Part shown: in pieces, positions 34,773-46,573 of the stretch | Layout of the letters: every line of letters starts with the position of its first letter | How positions within the stretch are numbered: position 1 is the first letter of the stretch | The notes under the pieces: model-generated | Databases searched by the model: none | What the model was told of the DNA's origin: nothing | What the model saw: only the letters and a program-made list of their open reading frames with translations | Assembly (NCBI GenBank): GCA_017163975.1 | Contig: JAFFSR010000395.1 | Location: 876,001 to 940,000, forward strand | Direction: 5' to 3' | Length of the DNA stretch: 64,000 nt | Source: Anastatus disparis | Lineage: Eukaryota > Arthropoda > Insecta > Hymenoptera > Eupelmidae | Translations under genes and position numbers: made by a program

Positions 34773-36672
34773 GTGTATATGGGAATATCTCTGGAACTTT
34801 TTAATTTTGAGATGTCGACCTGACAACAATTGAAAAGTCTATAATACAAGTTTCTGGAGTGGCAGACACTTCAATAAGGGCTTAAATCACTCGTTTCTTG
34901 TAGTAGAATATGCAATTCAATTTTGGTATCGATCGAAAATTGGTACTTACGGTAAATAATTTTATACGTCAAAAATGATACTTTTTTTATATTTTTCTAC
35001 ATGTGTTTCTTGAGCTATAAAAAAAGTACCATTCTTTCGATCATTCTCAAATTTTCTAAGCATAATAAATATGGTAAAAACAACAGTTTAAGTCTACCTT
35101 GGTACATGTGCCCCTCTTTTGGTATCTGTTTGACTATCTTTAATGTAAGTGTTATTTTTAGGATAAAATTACACTCCCTAGCGGAAAAAAAAAGAAGAAA
35201 ACTGAAGAAAACTGAAGACAACAGTTTATAACAGAAGATAACGGCAGAAAAATGTCGGAATTGAGACAAAGACAACAGTTATCAACTGTTTTCTTCAGTT
35301 TTCTGCCGATATTATCAGTTTTCTTCAGTTATCTTCTGTTTTCTTCACTTATTATATAAAAATGGAAATTTTTTTTTAATTTTCTTTATTTTTCTTCGTT
35401 TTTTAACAGTTATCAACTGTTTTCTTCAGTTTTCTGCCGATATTATCAGTTTTCTTCAGTTATTTTCTGTTTTCTTCACTTTTTATATAAGAAAATTTTT
35501 TTTTTTTTTAATTTTCTTCACTTTTTTTCGTTTTTCAACTGTTATCAACTGTTTTCTTCAATTTTTTGCCGATATTATCAGTTTTCTTTGGTTATCTTCT
35601 GTTTTCTTCACTTTTTATGTAAGAAAATTTTTTTTTTTTAATTTTCTTTACTTTTCTTCATTTTTCAACAGTTATTAACTGTTTTCTTCCGTTTTCTGCC
35701 GATATTATCAGTTTTCTTCAGTTATTTTCTGTTTTCTTCACTTTTTTCGTAAAAAATATTTTTTTCCAATTTTCTTCATTTTACTTTATTTTTAAACAGT
35801 TATTACCTTTTTTCTTCAGATTTCTTCACTTTATTACAGTTTTGTTCAGAATATAGCTGTTTTCTTCAGTTTTCTTCACTTTTCAACAGTTATTTTCAGA
35901 ATATAACTGTTTTCTTCAGATTTCTTCACTTTTCAACAGTTATTTTTAGAATATAACTGTTTTCTTCAGTTTTCTTCACTTTTCAACAGTTATTTTCAGA
36001 ATATAACAGTTGTCTTCAGTTTTTTCCGAATTTCTTCACTTTTCAAATTGCTTTCATAAATGAAGAAAAACGTTGAAAAATGAATAAAACTGTTGATAAT
36101 TGCAGATAACTGCAGAAAACTGATAAAAACTGAAGAAATCAGAAGAAATCAGAAGATAACTGTTGTCTTTGTCTCAATCTCGACATTTTTCAACAGTTAA
36201 TTTCCGTTTTCTGTAGTTTTTATCAGTTTTCTTCTGTTTTCTTCTGATATTTTCGGATATTTACTGTTTTCTGCATTTTTTTTTCCGCTAGGGCTTATAT
36301 TAAAAATAGTTAAACATCTACCTAAAGAGGGGCACATGTACCAGGGTAGGCTCAAACTGTTGTTTTTACCATATTCATTATGCTCAGCAAATTTGATAAT
36401 GATCGAAAGAACGGTCATTTTTTTATAGCTCAAAAAACACACGTAGAAAAATATTTAAAAAAGTATCATTTTTGACGTATAAAATTATGTACCGTAAGTA
36501 CCAATTTTCCAATCGATACCAAAGTTTAATTACATATTTTACTACAAGAAACGAGTAATTTAAGTCCTTAATGAAGTGTGTGCCACTCCAGAAACTTGTA
36601 TTATAGACTTTTTAATTGTTGTCAAGTCAACATCTCAAAATTAAAAAGTTCCAGAGATATCCTCATATATAG
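34773..36672. mobile_element. Large palindromic element, outer layer
   Basis: The arms 34,773-35,175 and 36,294-36,672 are inverted copies. GGAACTTTTTAATTTTGAG near 34,792 pairs with CTCAAAATTAAAAAGTTCC near 36,645, and GGAGTGGCAGACACTTCA pairs with TGTGTGCCACTCC. The two short open frames starting MCFLSYKK, one per arm on opposite strands, are mirror images of the palindrome, not genes. A second foldback occupies the centre. Confidence 0.8.
35176..36293. mobile_element. Foldback element with CCCTAGCGGAAAAAAA tips, nested in the palindrome
   Basis: Perfect tips CCCTAGCGGAAAAAAA and TTTTTTTCCGCTAGGG, with CT on both sides. The arms are tandem CAGTTTTCTTCA-type units. Between outer and inner blocks lies TGTCGGAATTGAGACAAAG (35,251) and its complement near 36,165. 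A related block, GGGAATTGAGACATAAATA, occurs in the element at 44,286-47,328. Non-coding. Confidence 0.82.
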
Positions 36673-36765
36673 ATTGTAATTGAGGACGTGGAAACGAAAA
36701 GGGCTTATAGCCAATGTTATTTAAATGGGCTATAAGCCCTTTTCATTTTCAGGCCCTCAATTGTT
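36673..36765. repeat. Short hairpin-forming palindrome
   Basis: GAAAAGGGCTTATAGCC pairs with GGCTATAAGCCCTTTTC across a 14-base loop, extended outward by AATTGAGG against CCTCAATT. It looks like a tiny palindromic element abutting the larger one. Confidence 0.7.
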
Positions 36766-37649
36766 TATTTGTTTTGAATCTTTGTGAAAAAAAATTGGTT
36801 TTATTTATATACTGCTTAAAATATAATCCATTTATTAAGTACCGTAGAATGGGTAATAAAGCAGTAAGGGTTTGGATAGAGAGGATTGCAAAACTTTTGT
36901 TCTTGATTCTTTTTCTTTCATTTTAGAGCTATTCTAATGAATTGAATAAAAAATTCAGAAAAAAAATTGACAATTTGTTCGATTAGTCTGATACTGCTCG
37001 ATTAGCCCCATTCTTCGGTAACTATTGTTCTTATTTCTATTTCTTTTAAATTTAAAATATACAACTAGAAAATTGAATATTTTATGAACTAGGCAAAAAA
37101 TTAATAATGGAAATCGTAAACTTTTGTCTTCCCTAGTGGAAATATAAAATGCGCATCACTGTTTGAAATAGTTTAAAATTATTCAAAACTGTTTAAAAAT
37201 GTTTAAAACTGTTTAAAACTATTCAAAATAGTTTATAAATGTAAAATTTGGGACATTTTAAACATTTATAAACAGTTTTAAACATTTTTGAACAGTTTTG
37301 AACAATATAGAATAATTTGGAACTAAAGTAAACATTTTACCGTATATATAATATAAATTTTAATATACATAGAAAAATTTTCACAAACACAAAGAGTATA
37401 GCTGAATAAGTATATGAAAATGGCCTTAAGTCGGATTTCCCTGGAACTTTTCTAATTCTTTTGTCTTGTCAAAAAACTAAGATCTTAGAAGTTTCAGATC
37501 CCTAGGACCAAAATTGGCTTCATAACCTCAAAAAACGTTTTTTTTCTCTTTTTTCGCTATAATTAGGTGAATTCCTAATGGTTCTCCAAAATTCCAAATA
37601 GAAGTGAAAGAGGATGGTAAAACGCATGTATTTAGTGACTATATAGAAC
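36766..37649. other. Spacer with a small GTTTAAAACT repeat
   Basis: 37,155-37,330 holds short tandem and inverted GTTTAAAACT / CAAAACTGTT words. CCCTAGTGGAAATAT at 37,134 resembles the CCCTAGCGGAAA tip of the nested foldback, so a decayed relative may lie here; no matching right tip was found. No gene. Confidence 0.45.
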
Positions 37650-37933
37650 TGTAACGCATAGGGTGGCAATGTATATGTAATAAGGCAGAAGGAGAATGGG
37701 ATCTGGAAAATGAGGGACACTTTATGAGTTAAGGTGTTTCTTTATTACATAGTCAAAGTGACTAAGCGCAGTGGCTGGCGGTAAGACTGAAGTGCAAGCA
37801 AGCAGTCTCGAAGCTGCTGCTTCCTCGTCTGATATAAGCCTGCACAAAGGCGTTGTCATATATACGCTGACATGTGTATTGGTGCGCTTACAGCACCATA
37901 CGTATACATACAAGTGTGAGTGTCCCCACATCA
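37650..37933 (-). repeat. 3' LTR (284 bp) of the LRR-carrying element
   Basis: Plus strand TGTAACGC ... CCACATCA. On the minus strand the order is TGATGTGGGG, TATA-like GTATATATG (near 37,860), then AATAAAGAAACACC (near 37,740), then the end GTTACA. That is the normal U3-R order. Confidence 0.85.
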
Positions 37934-37945
37934 CTCCTCCCAAAC
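37934..37945 (-). promoter_or_regulatory. Polypurine tract of the LRR-carrying element
   Basis: The minus strand reads TTGGGAGGAG directly before TGATGTGG, the start of the left LTR. Confidence 0.7.
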
Positions 37946-39177
37946 AATTAAATTTTTGTTAAGGATAATTTTATTTATTTACAAAATCGCAAAAAGGTGC
38001 ATGTTTTATATCACAGATAGGTTAACAATTAAAGTCAGTCTTTTTTATATGAAGTTAATAAAAAATTGAAATAACAATGCAAGTTATAAATCGTATAACA
38101 ATGAGTTTAAAAATCGCATTAAAATTCGCATAGATGTTTGCATTGACATTAAGAGTCTCATGAAAAAATAAGTATAAAAGATAAGCAGTAACGTTACAAA
38201 TATCGCAGTTATTATCACAGCCTAAAGTTTACAGTACATATGTAGTTGTTCAAAAATCATTAAAGATTTACAAGGTTTTTTATCACAGTGAAAACTGTTA
38301 ATACTTATTGTCTTTTCAATTAGAAATCCTTTAGGATTAACATATAGTTCTGCAGAAAGAAAATGCTTTATTACCGTAAATACTGTTAATATTTATTAGC
38401 TATTTATGGCTATTAATAATTAATTCACTTAAAAAAGCAGTGAAAAAGAGACTTTTTTATAAAATTGCGCTACATACAAAAAAATGGTACGCACGGAACA
38501 AGTTTAGTGCTTGTTACAGATTCGTGCATTAACGTACTTGAGTATATCTACATATTATGCACTTATGGTGCTTTACTTTCAAGTATGAGCGCTGTTATGT
38601 ACTACATTAAGTTCGCTGAAAAATATTACAAAAGATTTACATAATCGCAGAATTTTTGCGCACTAGTTATTGCAGTTAAATGCAATATAAAGTTGCAGAT
38701 TACACTTATGTGTGTATACAACTCACTTAATTATAATTTGTTGACAAGAGTGATTGATGCATTGCAGTTCTTTCAATTTGTTGAGATAATTATTACTTAT
38801 TAAATTGAGTAGCATCAATTTATTATTATACAAATTGCTTATTAGGCGTATGCTCAATTGCATGAATCAAAAATAAGAAGTTAAGTGTACAAAATGCAGA
38901 GTGCATATTATGAATAAGTTATTAAAATTTTAAGTAGTGCACTAGACTGTTTAGAAAAAGAAATTATTATAAACGTGAATTTACTTTACTTTAAAGATGA
39001 TGCGTTAACTGCAACGCAATTTATTGCAAGAATATGACTATGTACATAAAAAAAATAAACAAAGTATAAAAAAATATGAAAAGTGAAGTGAAATGAAAAA
39101 AAATAAACCGGATAATTAATTATTGCGCTATTACAAAGGTGTTAGTAGGAGGTACGCGGGTTTGGACTGCCGTGGAT
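37946..39177 (-). other. 3' non-coding part of the LRR-carrying element
   Basis: 1.2 kb of AT-rich sequence between the gene end and the polypurine tract. No open frame of note. Confidence 0.55.
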
Positions 39178-41011
39178 CTAGTTGTAAAAGACCCCAACCT
39201 CGAAGCGCTCGTAGTGTGAAGTCCCAGATGTTATGGGGTTCTTCTGCGTGATATAAGCGCCGAGGTTAATGAGCTGCCTGCGCATAGTGTCACGCATACT
39301 GATCTTACAGTTGAGCGCTAGGAAGTTACACACCCTGGTGATGACGTCCATGATGAAGCGTGGGTTAAATGCTCTGTTGCCCTTATTATTCTTCCCCAAA
39401 GTGTTGGTTATAGTGACGTCACGTACTTGGAGGGTACAGAGAGACTCCAAGGTGTCCTCAATGCCACGATGGTAGGGCAGTTTCAGCGTGGTCAGATGTT
39501 GAAGACCCGAGAAATCTAATCTTCGCTGGGGAATGTCCAAACCCGTGTAATCGACCACACGAAGCACTGGAGCATGATTTAAAAAATTTCGCAAGCTTTG
39601 CTCAACGAATCTACTACCTTTAAGGCTCGACTCTATTAAAGAAGGAAAAGTCTGGAGGTCTGGCTGATGAATAAAGTCCAGTGGTTCGGCGGTCGTGGTG
39701 TTATACTCCATGCGGAATGTGCTCAAGGAGTTAAGCTCGGTGAACACCCATCCAGGGAGCTGCCACATCTGCAACCTTGGGACGATGTTGGAACAATTCA
39801 CCAGGCTAAGCTCAGAAATTTCATCATTGTCCTTAAGAAATTCGATTAAAAATTTCACACGCAACTGTGGACATTGTACAAACCTTAAAGAAGTGAGCAT
39901 ACTAGTAGCCTGGCGGTTGAGCCATAGAATCTAAATGCGCTCGTCGAAGTTATCCTCCTCGCGCTTTTTCTCCCAAGCGAGACGAACCATCGGGTTATCA
40001 TGGATGACAAAATGTGTGGCACCTTCAAGGCTAACCCGATTCTCGAAAAATCCGGTAGTTTTTCCAATAATTAATCCTTCAATAGTTAAGAATCGGGACA
40101 GCATTTCCAGTGCCATAGGCGTTACCACAACGCCGCGCAAATCAACGCCCGTTAGATGCGTCCGTTCCTCCCGACCCGACGGGTTAACTAAATTAATATC
40201 CAACAATTTTTGGAACTCCGACACATCTATGGGCCACCACTAGCTGATGGTGATACCTGAAAAATAGAATTGGTGCGCATCTTCAAGCATCCTTTGCCAT
40301 CCATTTGCCGTCCGGTATCGCTCACTACCCGAGTCAAAGTGCAGGTGGCCTATTTTGTACTAGACCTCGCGCCATTCTTCGAATACAGTGATACAGGGCT
40401 ACGAGGCAGGCAGGAGTAGAGTCTTGAGAGACCTGTACCACCGGTTGTGAGTCGGTGGTCGTCGAAAAATTCCTAGCCGGACATACCTTTACGTATCTCC
40501 TGCATACCTTGCCCCCACGCTCCTTTTCAAAAAAAAGTTTATTTGAAAGCACGTTCCACTGCATTCTAGTTGACAACGTGAGGTTATCGCAGGTCACTCG
40601 TGCACTACACCTCGAACCTTTAACAAAGACCGCGTTGATCTTAAATTCTTCCTGTCCACGAGCGATCAGCATGTCGCTCAAAACCTTCTTGGAAACCTTA
40701 TGCATATTATAAACTAAAAGGGTACATACATGCTGATCGCCGATGAACAAGATAGGAAGGCGACGATCATAGGTAGGTGGAGTGCACGGGTAAGTGCGTA
40801 GGGAGGCACGAACGGCGGCGTTCATGGTCTCGGTCAAGTTTCGCAAATACTCTTCTTTAAAATCCGAGAGATAAAGCTTCGCCATACGAAGATGGTGTCT
40901 CGTAGGAGAGCCTTCTGGTGTTGCCACGATGGCATTGAAAGGACTCTCATATAGACGGAGGATCTCTTCGGGGACATCCTGTGTTCTGACCCAACCGCTA
41001 TGGGAAGACAT
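39178..41011 (-). pseudogene. LRR-like protein of unknown function inside an LTR element
   Basis: Start ATG at 41,011 (MSSHSGWVRTQDVPEEIL). The frame runs to about 40,350, shifts by one base there, and continues to 39,178 through two TAG stops (near 40,242 and at 39,931-39,933). Joined length would be about 610 residues. The N-terminal third has no motif I know (LPILFIGDQHVCTLLVYN, KVCRRYVKVCPARNFS). The C-terminal half has repeated leucine patterns: LTSLRFVQCPQL, ISELSLVNCSNI, LRVVDYTGLDI, LTTLKLPYHRGI. These resemble F-box/LRR-type repeats. I see no zinc knuckle, DSG protease, YxDD or DDE motif. GC content is clearly higher than in the flanking DNA. It could be a captured host gene or a very divergent element protein; I cannot decide. 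Confidence 0.6.
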
Positions 41012-41898
41012 ACTTCAAGCAAGCTGGACCAGCAGGAGCTAGAGAATAGACGAAAAGGCATTTTGATTGGTTATACTTAGATATTTAGTAAGGAGGCATT
41101 CAATATCCTCTAGTTCTCTAGCAGCGTTTCGCTTGCGTTTTTTATACAATTTAGGAAATGAGTGCGAGGCTTTACATATATATTTAACCGAGACTTGATC
41201 GCAAACCTAAACTTCTTATCCACCTCCCCATTCTCTATTGAATTGATTTTATTTCTTTTTAGAATGTTTAGGATGAACTTTTTCTTTTAAAGTGATATAC
41301 ACGAGAAAAGAATTTTTCTAACGCCAGACACAATGCGTGACAACAACGTATTTTTTCACAAACGTGACAAACAAATTCCACTCGTGATTTACTTTAATAT
41401 AACGGCCACAACACGCACTGCCGTAAAAAAGAAATGTTCACTTGTTAGGCGCGTGAAAGAAATTAAAAGGCGCCACGTGGCCAGAACTCTCTAAAAAAAG
41501 GCTTTTTCTGCGGTTTTTCGCACGTCAATAATTTAATGATGTGACCGCGCTTTTTCTTAAGACAAGAGAGAGAAAAAATTATATAAAAGAGAGTGCACTT
41601 TCAGCAACTCTCACTACCTTTGAAGAAAAATCTGCGTTGCTCTGAACGAAGACACTGAGGCAGAAGCCGCAAGGGAAAGTGTCTCCTACTTGGAGCACAC
41701 AGAGGTCGTGCGATTATGCAGGCGCGATACTTTGCTTCTCTAATCCCAGAAAACTCCCGGTGCGTGAATCTCAGCGACAACAGCAGCGATAAATAGATAC
41801 TTGACCAGCACACAAAGAATCCAAAATGGCGGACTTTCAAGGCGTCCCTCTAGCTTCGCTACTTGGTTGTGGGAAATGGCCGCTTGGTCGCCGCTGAA
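41012..41898 (-). other. Leader of the LRR-carrying element
   Basis: About 0.9 kb between primer site and start codon. A 79-codon frame (41,840-41,601) has no recognisable motif. No gag-like sequence is visible. Confidence 0.5.
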
Positions 41899-41917
41899 GA
41901 CGTAGTCGGGGTCACCA
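41899..41917 (-). promoter_or_regulatory. Primer binding site, tRNA-Trp-like
   Basis: The minus strand reads TGGTGACCCCGACTACGTC, two bases from the LTR. The first 13 bases match the 3' end of tRNA-Trp (…GTCGGGGTCACCA), the primer also used by avian retroviruses. The match beyond base 13 is imperfect. Confidence 0.7.
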
Positions 41918-41919
41918 GT

Positions 41920-42069
41920 TGTAACACCTAGGGTGGCGATGTATATGTAATAAGGCAGAAGGAGAATGGGATCTGGAAAATGAGAGACACTTTACGAGTT
42001 AAGGTGTTTCTTTATTAGATAGCCAAAGCGACTAAGCGCAGTGGCTGGTGGAGTAAGACTGAAGTACAA
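41920..42069 (-). repeat. 5' LTR remnant of the LRR-carrying element
   Basis: About 150 bp match the first part of 37,650-37,933 (AGGGTGGCRATGTATATG, GACTAAGCGCAGTGGCTGG). The match stops abruptly at 42,069 (GAAGTACAA). The missing U3 is not seen elsewhere in the window. Confidence 0.85.
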
Positions 42070-42437
42070 TAGTCCAGTAGAATTAGCCAGAAAAGAGCTA
42101 AAATTTAATGTAATTATTAATAGGTGCCGACCACCAAAAATGGCTTTGTTGGACGGTTAGAAATCAAACTCTGGAATTACCCTAAAAATTTGATCCGTCA
42201 GGAATTTGTAAATAATGATTTAAGGTGCAAAATTCGTGAAAATCACTGTTTTTTTGAGGTAGCTTGAAATGGTTTGCAATTTAGTATATAGAAATTATAC
42301 TATTTGTAGGTCTTTCAAAGACGATTCATTTGAGACGTTATTGATGAAAATCAGTTGATAAATTTCATAAATAATGATAAACAAAAATCGAAAATTGCAA
42401 AATTTTAAAATATTTGTCATTTGCTAAAAAAAGGATA
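42070..42437. other. Spacer between the LTR remnant and the Tigger element
   Basis: No coding signal or repeat recognised. Its left edge coincides with the breakpoint in the right LTR. Confidence 0.45.
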
Positions 42438-42735
42438 TAAGGTAAAGTAAAGTAGTTTGGGACGGATTTTAGCATCCACCAAATATAACTCTATTTTTGT
42501 CATTTTATTTTTTAAATTTTGATAAATCCGTAAATCAAGGCTTTTAGTAGGCTGTATGGACTTTATTTTCCAATAAGGATAGAGTCAATATCTTTATAAT
42601 TAAAAAAATTATAAGGTTTCAATTTTAGAGTATTAGGGAGTTAAAACTGGACAATGTTAAATAAAATGCAACCTAAAGTTGGACAGCATAGGGAGCTAAT
42701 TGTGGACTGTGCTGAACAATGCACTAATTAGTATA

Positions 42736-44100
42736 CTAAATACCACAAAATTTCTTCAACGCTTTCCAATATTCAAAAAGTTCTTTTTGACTGTCTTCAC
42801 CTTTCCACAACTCTTTCAATTCATTGTGCTTGAATGTTTGTAAAGTTTCAGCAAAAATAATATTCTGTTCAAATAAATTCAATAGATGCAATAATTTATT
42901 GTTCATCGTACTGCTTAGACTTTCTAACTGATCAGATGAAGATTTAGGATTCTTGTTCTTTTTTTTAATTTAAAATATCATAATTAACTGCACTCAATTC
43001 AAATGGATATAACCCACATGTCCTGAATCCATTTTTAATTGTCCCGGTCACATCAATAAAATCAAGAGCCTTTTTTAAAATACCAGCGAACATTGATTTT
43101 TTAACATCAACTATATTATTGTCAATCCTCCATGTTCGTAGAGTACTTTTGTATGTCTCTTTCAATGGATGGAATAGAGTCACATCCAAAGGCTGGATTA
43201 TATGGGTAGCATTAGGATATAGTGCTATTAGTTCTATTTGAAATTCTTTACAGAAATTTATTAAGGGCAAAGTGAGATGAGAGGCATGCCTATCTACGTA
43301 CAGAATTATTGGAAACTCCACTTCATTATCTATCAGCCACTCGAAATAGATATTTACTATGTAACTATAAAAGGTCTCCGATGTCATCCAACCTCTGTCA
43401 CTATGTCCTATGCCCCAGCCTTTTGGTATGCTATAAACAAGGCTTTTCTTTGGAATAGTTTTCAAATCAAACAGTACCATAGGAGGAAGTATCTGTCCTG
43501 AAGCAGATGCAGTAACGAGTACTGTCATACAAGCTTTGTCATTGCCTCCGACAATTTGATATACAGATTTTGCAACTTTTTGTGTTATAACTGTATTATC
43601 TTTTGGTACTAAATTGAATAAAGATTCATTCAAATTGAAAATTCTTTCTGGTTTAACATTTATGAATCCATTGTACCAATGTTTACCTGGTCTGTTGTTT
43701 TTAAAAGTATTCTTTCTCTTCTCTGCAATTATAAATTTCTGTACGCAGTCTAATAAATAACTTTTTGTAACAGGAAATCCTCTTTCTGCACAGTAAATAA
43801 TCCATTCAACTATTTCTAATTCTTCTTTGGGACTTAAAATAGTTGGTGCACCTCTAGCACAGTCTATTGGTACACGACAACTGAATTTAGTATGCAGCGT
43901 TGACTTTGGTATTCCAAAAAGTGTAGCTGCTTGTCACAGAGTCTGTCCATTTTCTATTCCTGTAAATGCTTTCATAAGTGTTTCTTTATCATATTTTTTT
44001 CCATTGTATTTATTTGATTTGAATTTTCTTGTTTTATCTTTATTAATACCAGTTCATTTTTTTACTTCATTACACTTTTCTTGAGATCTATTTGGTTTTG
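42736..44100 (-). pseudogene. Tigger/pogo-like (DDE_1) transposase
   Basis: The N-terminal part has a Psq-type HTH: MKAFTGIENGQTL, stop, QAATLFGIPKSTLH (near 43,975-43,905). A CENP-B-like second helix region follows (LSPKEELEIVEWI, GKHWYNGFI). The DDE_1 domain reads FNLNESLFNLVP, where the family has DE and the first catalytic Asp is now Asn. It continues with ILYVDRHASH (usually DGHxSH) and LYPNATHIIQPLDVTLFHP, which keep the second and third acidic residues. The C-terminal tail is frameshifted in a poly-A tract near 42,965 and then runs NPKSSSDQLESLSSTMN to the stop at 42,736. Stops also lie near 43,937 (TGA) and near 44,058. It is inactive: two stops, one frameshift and a lost catalytic residue. 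Confidence 0.88.
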
Positions 44101-44779
44101 TTTTTGTAATTCTATTCTTATTTATTACTTTATTATTTTTTCTACCTATTATAAATCTGTAAATAATTTAATTATTTAAGATAATTAGTTAATTATTTTA
44201 AAAATTAAATACATTATACATAAATGTTATAGTGAGTAGTACTTACATGAAGAAGTTAGGTTTGAACTTAAAATTTTTGCAAGTACCCATATGGAAAAAA
44301 TTTTTGGATATAATTGTAAATAACTGCTAATAACTGTAAATAAATGTAAATAAATGTAAATAACTGTAGATAACTGTAGAAAAGTGTTAAAAAACGCTGC
44401 CAAGTGCTTTGGCGGAATGCTTTCTCATAGAGCTCTTTGAGTTTCATTATTTTTTTATATTTATTTAAATGTGATTTTAATATAAAAAAATTGTCCATCA
44501 TTAATATTTATTCATTTTGTACTTTATAAATTTTGAATATATATGCTAGTTGATTGCCTTTTCAACATTTTGTTTGGGTTAAATGTTAGCTTTTAAAGTG
44601 TTTAATTTTGTTGACTTTAGCTAGCCTTATACATAGGTTCGAATTTATTATTTTTGTTATCTTGTGGATATCTTTTTATCACGACTAAGCTTGGTAAATC
44701 CAAGTAGTCAATTTTAGTAACGGTAATTAAATTCAGTAGTACTATTATAAATTTTCAAGAGTAACTCAGAAAACAAAAG

Positions 44780-46400
44780 AAGTGATCAAAAAGCTACGCT
44801 AATAAAATTATTTATTTAAAACTTGGTTTATAAAGACAGTAGCAAATAACTTGTATACAAATTTTAGAGTAATTCTATCAAGTACTTTACGTAAAATGGA
44901 AAAATACTGAAATATGAAAATTTTTTAAGAAAATTTTTAAAATTTTCTAAAAAGAAAACTACGCTAAAAAGATCGGTTTATAAAAGTTATCCTTCTTTTG
45001 GCAGATGCAAATTATTCCCATGGAAATCTCAAAGCAAACTCATCAATTAACTTACGTAAAATACAAAAAAAAAAATTAAAAATCGAAAATTTTTTCAAAT
45101 TCTTAAAATGGCTCTATAATAAAAAAAATACACTATGAATACAAATTTTCTATAGCTTCCCGCCTAGTTATACAAAAACATAGATGGTATACAAAATTTG
45201 AAGCAAATCCATAGAGTAATTTTCGAGATCTAACTGGTTAAATAAATAACATTTTCTTTTCAAAATTTCTTTTTAAAAATTTTAAAAATGCTCTAAAATT
45301 AAAACTACGCTATGAAAATCAATTTTTGAAAATTTCCCTTCTTTTGGCAGTCGCAAATAATTTCCCTGTAATTTTTAGAACAAATCTATCGAGTACTTTA
45401 CGAAGAATAAAAAAAAATAAGAAAAGAAGAATCAAAATTTTTTTTTAAATCTTTAAAATTCTCTAAAATTGTAACCACTCTAAGAAAATTAGTTTCCAAA
45501 AGCTAATTTTTTTCAGACAATAGCGAATTAATTGTATGAAAATTTTGGAGAAAATTTATAGTATGGTTAACGCAAAAAAGAAAATAAATGAAAAATAAAA
45601 ATTTTTTTGAAAATTTTCAAAGTGTTCTAAAATTAAAACTGCGCTGAGAAAATTAGTATTCCAAAGCTTGTTTTCTTCAGATAGTAGCGAATTAATTGCA
45701 TACAAATTTTGGAGCAAATCAATCAAATGGTTTTCGTAAAATAAAAAAAAATTAAAAATAAAAATTTTTTAAAAAATTTTAAAAATGCTCTAAAATTAAA
45801 AGTGCGCTAAGAAAATTAGTTTACAAAATTTTTAATAATTTTGGCAGTCGAAATAAAGTTCCATACAAATTTTCGAACAAATTCTTCGAGTAGTTTACGT
45901 AAAATACAAAAAAATGAAAAATCGAAATTTTTTTAAAATTCTTAAAATGATTCTAAAAAAAAACTGCGCTAAGAAAACCAATTCCCAATAGCTTCCGCAC
46001 CAGTTCATCAAAAAATTGAATTGTATGGAAAATTTGAAGTAAATCCATCGAGTAGTTTTTAAGATTTTATTGGCTTAATAAATAGAAACATTTTTTTCAA
46101 AAATTTCAAAATGCTCTAAAATTAAAACTGAGCTAAGAAAATCAGTTTTTAAAAATTTATTTTATCCGGGCAATCAGAAATAAATTCCATGCAAATTTTG
46201 AAGCAAATTCATCGAGTAGTAAACAAAAAAAAAACCAAAAAACGAAAAATCGAATTTTTTTTTTATTTTTTAAAAAAACTTTAAAATGAAAACTACGGTG
46301 GAAGAACCAAATTATCAATAGCTTCCCAGCAAGTTAATCACAAAACTAAATTCCATGCAAAATTAGAAGCAAATCCATCGAGTAGTTCTCGAGATACAGC
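44780..46400. repeat. ~167-bp tandem array, about 9-10 diverged copies
   Basis: The landmark CTACGCTAAGAAAA-like word recurs near 44,794, 44,960, 45,133, 45,305, 45,477, 45,640, 45,803, 45,967, 46,131 and 46,297. Each unit also contains ATCGAGTAGTTTACG-like and TTTTAAAATGCTCTAAAA words. The array is AT-rich and strongly diverged between units, so it is old. It is followed by CA and CATA microsatellites at 46,419-46,458. Confidence 0.82.
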
Positions 46401-46417
46401 TTACTAACTGAATTCAT

Positions 46418-46454
<37 letters not shown>

Positions 46455-46573
46455 TACAGACATTTTCTGAAACCACTTTTTTCGACTCACTGAGTTCAAA
46501 TATGTACAAATTAATGAAAAAATAGAAAAAAATTTTTTTTACCGATACAATGCTTTCTCTATGAGAAAGCAAA

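Larger units (their letters stand above)
37650..42069 (-). mobile_element. Non-autonomous LTR retroelement carrying an LRR-like gene
   Basis: Direct repeats at 37,650-37,933 and 41,920-42,069 flank about 4 kb. Each has an AATAAA signal on the minus strand, and the complete copy also has TG..CA ends and a TATA-like motif. A primer site and polypurine tract sit at the correct edges for a minus-strand element. The right LTR is cut at 42,069, losing about 134 bp. The only long coding region is one broken ~610-codon frame with leucine-rich repeats. No capsid, protease, reverse transcriptase or integrase motif is visible, so the element would have depended on another retrotransposon. The right flank is lost, so no target duplication can be tested. 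Confidence 0.72.

Noticed and set aside
35001..36442. Pair of MCFLSYKK frames on opposite strands
   Set aside because: They are the two arms of one palindrome; no conservation evidence.
39269..39934. Plus-strand frames opposite the LRR-like gene
   Set aside because: The minus strand shows patterned leucine repeats over a longer span; the plus frames are shadows.
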